DNA from: Orychophragmus violaceus
Taxonomy: Eukaryota; Streptophyta; Magnoliopsida; Brassicales; Brassicaceae
Reading direction: 5' to 3'
DNA length: 64,000 nt
NCBI GenBank assembly: GCA_030180135.1
Contig: CM058230.1
Location: 17,547,082 to 17,611,081, forward strand
Under the pieces are notes generated by a model that was not told the DNA's origin, ran no database searches, and worked only from the letters and a program-made list of their open reading frames with translations. This document shows, piece by piece, positions 57,401 to 64,000 of the stretch; the stretch's first letter is position 1, and each line of letters begins with the position of its first letter. A program made the translations under genes and the position numbers.

Positions 57401-60209
57401 GGGAATAGCCAAGAGCTTTGCGATGCTTGCGCAGCTTGCTTAGCAGTAAAGTGAGCTCTGCGTTGTTCAAACTAGCGTTGACAATCACTGGATAAGTTGA
57501 ATTTGGTCCAAGAAATGCGTACCTTAACCCGGATGGAAGTTGTTTCAGATCTATTTTCGGAGCCTTTTCTTCCACCCAGTCGAGGTCGTCCTGCAACGAT
57601 CGTTGCTCAGTTGGTATCGATCGTTGCAGTTCCGCGTCAGATACTTCGACCTGCATTGCAACCTCGATAGAATCCATCAATCTTGTATAGCACATCGCAG
57701 GCTCGTCCTGTAGGTATTCCAACTCCAAAATAGAACTCAGTAAGGCTCTTTCTAGTGGGTCCTCAGCATGTGATTGATGGAAGTACTCTGCAGCCAAATC
57801 ACCTAATGTGTCCACATAGAAGGTCTGCCCGTCAATGGTTGGTCTCTTTACCAGCTTGTTCATGTCAAAACTCATCTTCAGATCACCCACATTCAGAATT
57901 ATCTTACCCCCTTGACAGTCAATCATTGCACCAGCTGTTGCTAAGAAAGACCTGCCTAGAATTAATGGGTCTTTTGGCTCCTGTCCATATTGTAGAACCA
58001 CAAAGTCAGTTGGGATTACACACTTGCCAACAGTTATAGGCACATCCTCTATTACTCCTTCAGGAATCCTGACTGATCGGTCTGCCAAAACTAGCGATAT
58101 CCTAGTCGGTATAAAGTCTGTCATCCCTAGTCTTTTAGCAACCGAGAGGGGCATCAGATTTACGCTGGAACCAAGATCACATAGGGACCTTTCGAACCTC
58201 TCCTTGTAGATAGCACAATCTAATACGAAGCTGCCTGGATCCTTCAATTTCTCTGGAATTCTACCTTGAATCACTGCACTACATACTTCATTGAGCATCA
58301 TTATACTTTCTTCGTCAGACCATTTACCAGAAATTGCATCCTTAAGGCATCTCTTCATCATGGGGGAGGTTTCAATAGAATCCAACAAAGGTACTTCAAC
58401 CTTCACCTTTTTTATGAACTCCTTCCATTTTGCATATTGCCTATCATTCCTAGCTTTTCTGGGATTCTTGGGATAAGGTATCTTAGGCTTGTATACCCTT
58501 TCAGCTGGCTGTTTTGGGTTTTCAGCACCTGAACTTTCTGTAGTTACCTTGTGTCGATCGTTGCTCTTGTTGCACCGATCGATGCTAGGCGACTTCGTTA
58601 CGATCTCTGGTTCCTTGGTTTCGCTTGGCAACGATCGTTGCTTGGATGCATCGATCGATGCGCGGCGAATATCGCGTATCTCATCTTCCAACTCTTCAAC
58701 TTCTACGAGTTCCTCAACGCTTAACTGCTTTTTCTGGCCAGATGACAGCTCCTTACCACTTCTTAATGTTACGGCATTGCATTGGTACTTAGGATTGGCA
58801 TCAGTCCTTCCCGGGAGATATCCCTCTTCCCTTTGAGCATGCCCAGCAGTTCTTGCAACCCTTGCATCAAGCTCTTTTATGTGCGTGTTCAAACCTTCAA
58901 ACTTCCCATTCAGCTCCCTGTAGATTGTATCCATCTTTGCGTCAGAATCTGCTGCGTACTTAGTCTGATTCTCCATCAGCTGTCTTAGCATCATCTCTAT
59001 CTTACTATCAGGCTCATTGGCTTTCTTAAAACCACTTTGCTGAACTCCATTTGAAAATCTGTTTCCCTGCTGATTTCTAAATCTATTGCCTTGGAAACCA
59101 GAAACTCCCATGTAATTCACTTCTTCTTCCTGAGTGTCCTCCTCAGTCCGAATTACATCTACATTTTGGGCAAGGTGGACATCTTTCTTACTCGTCAAGA
59201 GATTGTAAACTGTGTCCAGCCTAGATCTAATCTCAGTCATGTTAGGGTCCTCTGTACTTACACCGGATTTCTTTCTCATCTCATCCATAGACTTGCAACT
59301 GTAGCTGCCAACCAGGTTCTCTATCAACTGCTTAGCTTGTGTAGGAGTTCTGGTGTTGAAATTGGCATCACTGGAATTATCTAGCGCAGTCTGATAAGGG
59401 AGATCTATGCCTCTGAAGAAAATACCTATCAGCTGTACTTCTGTGAATCCATGGTGTGGACAATCATGCTGATATTTCTTAAATCTCATCCATGCAGTTG
59501 TCAAAGGCTCCACAGCTCCTTGGGAAAAAGTGAGTATGTCCTGTCTGGACTGATCTGAGCGCGCAGCGTCGTAGAAGTGACGCAGGAACTCACTCTTTAA
59601 GGCTGTCCAAGTAGTGTACTGGCCAGGTGCCAGTTGTCTCAGCCATGCACTAGCGTCTCCAGCAAGACTGTGCGGAAATAGCTTAAGGAACAGATAGTCC
59701 GGGCATACTCCTTCATATTTCATGCCAGTGACTATGTACTCAAACTTGTCAATGTGATCCATAGGCTGCTCTGATTGAAGACCATGAAAAGCAATCTGCC
59801 TCATCAGTTGGTAGTAGATAGTTTTTACCTCAAAATTATTCCTCTCGAAGGCAGGAAGCACTAGAGCTGCTCGGTTTGCATGAAACTCATCAGGTCTATT
59901 GTAATCAGCTAGTGTCCTCTCATGAACTACCATCTCTCTACCTTGTGGCTCAACTTCATCAGGGATCACTTGTCCCTCAGCATCAATCCTTTGCCCAGCA
60001 GCATTGTAAGGATTGTTCTCTGGATCCCTCAGGACTCCATCAGCATCTGGTATCAAGATCAAGCGTTCTTGTACCATTCTTTCTCTCTTTTCTCTTCTGA
60101 TAGTCCTCTCTAGACGTCCAAGTTCTTCTAGGTTGAGATTAACTAAGCTCGAGTTCGGATTACTTCGAGTGTTCTGCGTTGGCATAAACTGTCTGTAATC
60201 GTCCAGCAA
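54447..60209 (-). CDS. Athila-4 gag-pol polyprotein (intact, 1,920 aa)
   Basis: One uninterrupted frame from ATG at 60209 encodes, in order, Athila gag (about residues 110-290), a Q/N-rich stretch and an aspartic protease (CDLGSSVNLMP at 677-687). RT follows, with YRKLNAATRKDHFPLP and catalytic FMDD at 1131-1134. Gypsy RNase H has CDASDYAVGAVL from 1279 and HTDHSALKYL. The integrase has an HHCC finger (Cys 1595 and 1598) and the triad Asp1627, Asp1686, Glu1722, with the canonical 58- and 35-residue gaps. There is no chromodomain, as expected for Athila. Gag and pol share one frame. Paired CGATCG motifs fall in the linkers between gag and protease, protease and RT, and RNase H and integrase. 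The start MLDDYRQFM is shared with Athila-1. Confidence 0.95.
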   Translation of the reverse strand: MLDDYRQFMPTQNTRSNPNSSLVNLNLEELGRLERTIRREKRERMVQERLILIPDADGVLRDPENNPYNAAGQRIDAEGQVIPDEVEPQGREMVVHERTLADYNRPDEFHANRAALVLPAFERNNFEVKTIYYQLMRQIAFHGLQSEQPMDHIDKFEYIVTGMKYEGVCPDYLFLKLFPHSLAGDASAWLRQLAPGQYTTWTALKSEFLRHFYDAARSDQSRQDILTFSQGAVEPLTTAWMRFKKYQHDCPHHGFTEVQLIGIFFRGIDLPYQTALDNSSDANFNTRTPTQAKQLIENLVGSYSCKSMDEMRKKSGVSTEDPNMTEIRSRLDTVYNLLTSKKDVHLAQNVDVIRTEEDTQEEEVNYMGVSGFQGNRFRNQQGNRFSNGVQQSGFKKANEPDSKIEMMLRQLMENQTKYAADSDAKMDTIYRELNGKFEGLNTHIKELDARVARTAGHAQREEGYLPGRTDANPKYQCNAVTLRSGKELSSGQKKQLSVEELVEVEELEDEIRDIRRASIDASKQRSLPSETKEPEIVTKSPSIDRCNKSNDRHKVTTESSGAENPKQPAERVYKPKIPYPKNPRKARNDRQYAKWKEFIKKVKVEVPLLDSIETSPMMKRCLKDAISGKWSDEESIMMLNEVCSAVIQGRIPEKLKDPGSFVLDCAIYKERFERSLCDLGSSVNLMPLSVAKRLGMTDFIPTRISLVLADRSVRIPEGVIEDVPITVGKCVIPTDFVVLQYGQEPKDPLILGRSFLATAGAMIDCQGGKIILNVGDLKMSFDMNKLVKRPTIDGQTFYVDTLGDLAAEYFHQSHAEDPLERALLSSILELEYLQDEPAMCYTRLMDSIEVAMQVEVSDAELQRSIPTEQRSLQDDLDWVEEKAPKIDLKQLPSGLRYAFLGPNSTYPVIVNASLNNAELTLLLSKLRKHRKALGYSLNDISGISPELCMHRIHLEDESKTSIEHQRRLNPNLQEVVKKEIMKLLDAGIIYPISDSDWVSPVHVVPKKGGVTVVKNEKNELIPTRTVTGHRMCIDYRKLNAATRKDHFPLPFIDQMLERLANHPYYCFLDGYSGFFQIPIHPEDQGKTTFTCPYGTFAYRRMPFGLCNAPATFQRCMMSIFTDMIEDFMEVFMDDFSVYGSSYNECLDNLCKVLKRCEEKHLVLNWEKCHFMVRDGIVLGHKVSEAGIEVDRAKIEVMTNLQAPDSVKSIRSFLGHAGFYRRFIKDFSKIARPLTALLCKDTKFEFTADCQTAFEQIKQALVSAPIVQPPDWDLPFEVMCDASDYAVGAVLGQRKNRKLHAIYYASRTLDDAQRNYATTEKELLAVVFAFEKFRSYLVGSKVIVHTDHSALKYLMQKKDAKPRLLRWILLLQEFDIEVRDKKGVENGVADHLSRMLIEDDVPINDYLPEENVNMVGTICETDLGRDLQNCRINRIASIDATSASIDASIRAVAIDTSGCNDRCSANADPETFTIRIGKHEFEIYAVSTNDQPWYADIANYLAAEAEPDNLKGYEKKRFFRELRRYYWDEPYLYKHCSDGLYRRCVAESEVPDILFHCHGSDYAGHFATFKTVSKVLQAGFWWPTMFADTHSFISHCDACQRRGKISRKHEMPQNFILEVEVFDCWGIDFMGPFPSSFGNKFILVAVDYVSKWVEAIASPTNDSSVVIKLFKSIIFPRFGVPRIVISDGGSHFINKVFEKLLKKHGVHHRVATPYHPQTSGQVEVSNRQIKEILEKTVGKTRKDWAAKLDDALWAYRTAFKTPLGTTPFHLLYGKACHLPVELEHKAAWAVKQMNFDLKSAAERRLIQLNELDEIRHLAYENSKLYKERTKAYHDKKIVSRRFEPNDQVLLYNSRLHLFPGKLKSRWSGPYTIKEVRPYGAVILIGKEGNEFAVNGQRVKHYWAKAEIPRGQILPLDAAPST
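55821..55917. repeat. Two paired CGATCG motifs in RNase H-integrase linker
   Basis: The pairs are at 55821-55860 (cores 55828/55850) and 55871-55917 (cores 55877/55898). They are translated as CNDR, AIDT and SIDA, so different units are read in different frames. Confidence 0.9.
57591..57628. repeat. Paired CGATCG motif in protease-RT linker
   Basis: The cores at 57598 and 57618 are 20 bp apart. They are translated QRSL and QRSI. Confidence 0.9.
58551..58669. repeat. Two paired CGATCG motifs in gag-protease linker
   Basis: The pairs are at 58551-58592 (cores 58555/58576) and 58627-58669 (cores 58632/58652). They are translated SIDRC, NDRH, SIDA and QRSL. Confidence 0.9.
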
Positions 60210-60298
60210 CGATCGATGCTATCAGTGCAACGATCGATTCAATCTCAAATCGCTTAGCAGCGATCGATGCAAGGGTGCAACGATCGATGCAAGGCGAA
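60204..60298. repeat. Two paired CGATCG motifs in Athila-4 leader
   Basis: The cores are at 60210/60231 and 60261/60281. The second pair is framed by aatcgc and aaggcgaaat. They lie at the same place as the two pairs in the Athila-1 leader. Confidence 0.9.
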
Positions 60299-60434
60299 AT
60301 TCGTACCTGCGACAGAGAGAAACAGAGAAAAAGTTAGCAAAATAAATAAATAAATAAATAAACGAAAAACAAAAACGAAAAACGAAAAATTTCTAGTAAA
60401 ACCCTAAGTTCGGTCCTATCGAAGACTCAAAGAG

Positions 60435-60452
60435 TCCCCGGCAACGGCGCCA
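60435..60452 (-). other. Primer binding site (tRNA-Asp type), Athila-4
   Basis: The minus strand reads TGGCGCCGTTGCCGGGGA, 6 nt inside the 5' LTR border at 60459. Confidence 0.96.
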
Positions 60453-60458
60453 AAAACT

Positions 60459-61656
60459 TGATAGGTCAAGAATTAATCCCTATACTAAACTGCAAGTGTA
60501 CAGCAATGTCAAAGTAGTATATAGGGTTATCGAATCCACAGGGACACTTGGTCTCAAGAGAATCAAACCGTAGGGAATGAATACTAGAAATAAGCAATGT
60601 GATTGTATTGAAAATAGTGCAAGAAAGTAAATCAGTAGCAGAGATTATTGGTTGTGAAAGCAAGTAATTAAAAGCGTCAAACCTAGGGTATTCTCAGGAA
60701 ATCAGACTAGCAGACAGTTCATTCAGCAAGGATCTAATTAAGCACAGTTCTAGAACTCAAAACACAGATATAGAATTAACCAAATTCCTTTGCGATAATT
60801 CTCTAAGTCTAAGTGCAGCAAACCAAACTTCCGTTTGCGAGAACTAACAGATTAAACTAGCATTAATCCCAAGTTTGATATGTTCACAATTATCCTAAAC
60901 CAAACTTTCGTTTGCGCAAAGTTTAATTGCCCAATTTAATTAGTTCAGATTCCTAAACCCCACTTCCGTGACGTATTTAGCAACCTAAGATCTAGATTCT
61001 AATTGATCAGGTTAGAACTAGCTTTAAGCACAATTAAATTGAAGAACAGATATAGTTTGAATCCTTAACTGAAATTGAACAAGTCTAGCAAGTCATGAAA
61101 TCCTATGTGAGAAACCCTAAGTCTAACTAGGAATCTACTCAGACATAGATAATGAAAACATGATCATATGATAAGTAAATTGCATAAAAGAATAAGAGTA
61201 AAAGGGGTTCGAAATCTTCTCCAAATACAGATGATGAATTAGGTTCAGATCAGCCCCAAAAGCTCTAAAAATCCTCTGCTCTTAATTATGAAAGTGTATC
61301 TAATAAAAACTCTAAAAACTCTATTATATAGGCACAATCTCGGCCAGGGGCTTCTTTGTAAATATCAGGAACTTCTGGATCAAAGTGCAATATCTTGATT
61401 CTTCTAAACCGCCGAACTTTTGGCCCATCTCGCTGGTGCAACGATCGTTGCTAGAGTGCAACGATCGACACCTTTCTCTGTTTCGGACAGTGAACTCTAT
61501 CTCTCGGCCAATCACTCCAAAAATCTCCAAAATGCTCCATAATCTCCAATTTAGCTCCCAACCTGATTATACCTGTAAAAGACTCTAAACAAAGACAAAA
61601 GACACTAAAACACATCTATATCATGGCCTAAAACTAGTAAAAACCATGATATATCA
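60459..61656 (-). repeat. Athila-4 5' LTR (1,198 bp)
   Basis: This is the partner of 51890-53087 at a constant offset of 8,569 bp, with one base difference seen (60642). The paired motif is at 61437-61472. The right end ATATCA is followed by CCCAT. Confidence 0.96.
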
Positions 61657-63100
61657 CCCATCATGCAGGATTCGCATTTCTCACATGACTCAAAGTCAAA
61701 TGAGCCAAGAAGTCCATTCGAATGGAGCCTCTTGATGCGTTTCTCGCTGATGTGCCCTAAACGACAATGCCATAGAAACGTTCGGTTTTCCTCATTAGGT
61801 TTAAACCGTTTTGTATTAATGTTATAAATTGGCGCGGATTGATCGAGTATGTAAAGCCCATTCGTAAGAGGGGCAGAACCATAGAACAAATTGTTGCGAT
61901 TGAAGGAACATAATTTATTCTTAACTGAAAATCATAACCTTCCAAATCCAACAAAGAAATTGAAATAATATTTCTGCTTATAGCAGGTACAAAATAACAA
62001 TTATTCAGTTCTAAAATCAATCCCGAAGGTAAAGACAACAAGTATGTGCCTACAGCTAGTGCTGAAACTTTCGCTCCATTCCCAACTCGTAGCTCCACTT
62101 GTCCTTGCTTCAGCCTTCTACTGTTGCTGAGTGCCTGCATATTAGTACAAATATGAGCCCCACAACCAGTATCCATGACCCATGAGGTATTATCAGAAGT
62201 AGTTGTATTAACTTCTATAACAAAAATACCTGATGAAGAAGTCTCGAAAGTCTTCTTCTTCAATTCCTTTAGACCTTCCTGGAATTTCTTACAATCTCTT
62301 CTCCAATGCCCCAGTTCTTTGCAGAATCTGCACATGTCAGTAGGCCCAGCCTTGGACTTGGGCTTGGGCTTTGGCGTGTCCTTGTCCGCGACTTGGACAG
62401 CCTTGGCCGCTCCCTTATCCTTAGCAGAGGATTTCTTAAACCCCTTGCCCTTTTGCACCATAAGCACATTGGGGTCCTTGGCGGTTTTCCTCAAGTTGGG
62501 CTCTGCAGTCTTGAGCATTCCGTGAAGCTCAGGTAGTGTCTTACTCAAGCCATGCATGTTAAAGTTCAGAATGAACTGATCATAGCTTGCAGGTAAAGAC
62601 TGCAGAATGATGTCGCAGGCAAGTTCCTGGCTGATTGGGCAGTCGAGTTTCTGAAGATGATCGAGATAACCCATCATCTTCAAGACATGAGGACTCACTG
62701 CCGCATTCGCAGCCAACTTACAGTCCAAGAGGTTCTTAACTGTCTGGAACCTCTCAGTCCTAGCCTGCTCCTGAAAAAGCGATTTCAGGCTTGCCATTAT
62801 CTCGATGGGAGACAATACACTTTCGAACTGTTTTTGCAGCTCAGGAGTCATTGTCACCAACATCAGGCAATAGACATCATTTTCATCTGACGAATGCTTT
62901 TCCCAAGCATTGTGCAGAGTCCTGGCAGCATTGGCAAGAGGCCTCTCGGGGAGGGGATCTCGAAGGACATAATCCTTCTTCTCCTGCTTGAGGACCAGCC
63001 TCAAGTTCCTTGACCATGTCAGGAAGTTCGTTCCAGTCAGCTTCTCCTTCTCGAGAACAGACCGGATCGAGAATGTGTTTTGTGTGCTTGTAGTAGTCAT
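61657..63100 (-). pseudogene. Copia-2 gag, protease and pre-integrase domain
   Basis: The start is MTTTSTQNTFSIRSVLEKEK. The gag domain (about residues 15-215) is followed by a lysine-rich segment, the zinc knuckle CRFCKELGHWRRDC (257-270) and the protease motif MDTGCGAHI (Asp at about 310). Near 61925-61931 a one-base loss shifts the frame. The pre-integrase block (WHCRLGHISEKRIKRL, CESCMMG) continues in the next frame and runs into the Athila-4 border. The target duplication CCCAT (61657-61661) falls in the CMMG codons. Confidence 0.9.
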
Positions 63101-64000
63101 ATCTGAAATATATAAATAAAAAGGTTATTAGTTATTATGTTCAAAATGACTAATCTCGTATTAAAATTTAATATGATTAATCACGCATTATATTCAATAA
63201 CCTAAGTTACCCTCAATAGAATATAATGATTCCAAGATCCACATATAACTAAGATTAAAGTGGGCCACTGGCCGTCACCCAACCTTAGCTTATATCGGTA
63301 AGCCCTATATCGGCTAATTATATCCGTGATATAACTCTTGGTTGTGAATCTGGGCCCGAGGCCCAATCCACTCTGATGTCTCAAGGCCCGGGACTCCCGA
63401 TGGCCTAGTCAAGAAAACCAGACTATACAGTCATGTAATCATTAATGTCTGGGACTCCCAATGACATTTATGAATCACAAACTGTCTTACCCACGCAAAA
63501 ACAGACATCCTCACACTGTAAGGCCATGAATGCAATTGAATGGGCTTTGACAGCTGACATAGCCTGGACAAGACATCCAACGCTTGATATTATTTGAGGT
63601 TCGTAGGTTTATTAAAATTCATTCCCAAAATAGAAGATTACTATTTCGGGAAACTTTTTATTTATGGAAACCTACTATTTTTGGAAACTTTCTAAAATTG
63701 GAAACTTTCTAAAAACGGAAACTTTCTAACTTTAGAAATTTTTTTTTAAAAAATCCAAAACCCGCAAATTCAGAAACTTCTATTTTAAGAAACTTTCTAA
63801 TTTCAAAATTTCGGAAACTTTAATTTAAAATCGACTTTATAATTTTATAAAATAAATTTTAAATTTATCTGAAGAAAGACTCAAATAATTGGCCCAATTG
63901 TTTTAACTTCTTGGCCCGAGGCCCAAGAATTGGTCCATGTCCAAGACATGACCCAATTGTCCAATTAATTGACATAACCGGTCTGGTTCATTAAAACTGG
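63101..64000 (-). other. Copia-2 leader with short tandem repeat
   Basis: There is no gene and no LTR similarity. At about 63648-63830 a degenerate 17-bp-class unit based on GGAAACTTTCTAAAA is repeated about eight times. GGCCCGAGGCCCAA-type words recur at 63350-63370 and 63910-63935. Confidence 0.6.

Larger units (their letters stand above)
51890..61656 (-). mobile_element. Athila-4: complete, very young Athila element (9,767 bp)
   Basis: The target duplication CCCAT occurs at 51885-51889 and 61657-61661. The two 1,198-bp LTRs differ at one position that I could find (52073 G, 60642 A). In minus order are the 5' LTR, primer binding site, leader, one 1,920-codon polyprotein gene, a 3' region with repeated polypurine tracts, and the 3' LTR. 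It lies in the integrase gene of Copia-2. It carries no ATHILA ORF-1-type or env-like gene. All the enzyme motifs I looked for are intact, so it is a candidate for recent or present mobility. Confidence 0.95.
46365..64000 (-). mobile_element. Copia-2: Ty1/copia element split by Athila-4
   Basis: In minus order are the leader (from beyond the window to 63101), gag-protease and integrase start (63100-61657), the Athila-4 insertion, integrase-RT-RNase H (51889-49352), polypurine tract, LTR and a second LTR-like unit. The 5' LTR lies beyond 64000. Its left border cuts Athila-3. Confidence 0.88.

Noticed and set aside
55821..58669. SIDA/NDR/QRS repeats as a functional peptide motif
   Set aside because: The units are read in different frames relative to the DNA motif, which argues against a conserved peptide.

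Overview
The window is plant nuclear DNA from the mustard family (Brassicaceae). Three intron-containing genes sit together: PMT2 (+, 32729-34989), ORC6 (-, 36283-38124) and CUL3 (-, 38606-41014). Their spliced products match the lengths and sequences I know from Arabidopsis thaliana, where the three genes are also neighbours on chromosome 1 (At1g26850, At1g26840, At1g26830). Almost everything else is transposable-element DNA, so the genome is larger and more repeat-rich than that of A. thaliana. I cannot name the species.

Left region (1-25.5 kb) is a nest of retrotransposons. A degenerate Ty1/copia gene (Copia-1) was split by a non-autonomous Athila-type element (Athila-2, +, ending at 13803). 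It was also split by a 9.85-kb element with giant 3.57-kb LTRs (14127-23977, -; target duplication CATAT). Athila-2 was in turn split by Athila-1 (-, right end 6374), and Athila-1 by a relative of the giant-LTR element (1-3119).

Middle (25.5-32 kb) is AT-rich intergenic DNA. It holds a 1.03-kb insertion with an 18-bp target duplication, a 297-bp hAT-type MITE carrying a tRNA-like segment, a truncated LINE, and a tandemly repeated AT-rich family. The gene island follows (32-41.3 kb).

Right region (42.5-64 kb) is a second nest. Athila-3 (-) was split by Copia-2 (-, with a tandem pair of LTR-like units). Copia-2 was split by a very young, complete Athila-4 (51890-61656, -; target duplication CCCAT; LTRs differing at one base that I could find). 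Athila-4 has an uninterrupted 1,920-codon gag-protease-RT-RNase H-integrase gene. It could supply enzymes to the Athila elements here that lack RT and integrase.

The most striking signal is a paired motif: two CGATCG-centred quasi-palindromes whose cores are 20-23 bp apart, most often 21 (two helical turns). I count 32 pairs. All lie in the four Athila elements and the Copia-2 LTR units; I saw none in the three genes or in the giant-LTR elements. In each Athila LTR one pair lies about 185 bp from the U3 end and about 110 bp upstream of a TATA-like box. Other pairs lie in leaders, 3' regions and interdomain linkers of the polyproteins, where the same DNA is read in different frames. This looks like a DNA-level cis-element shared across retrotransposon superfamilies.
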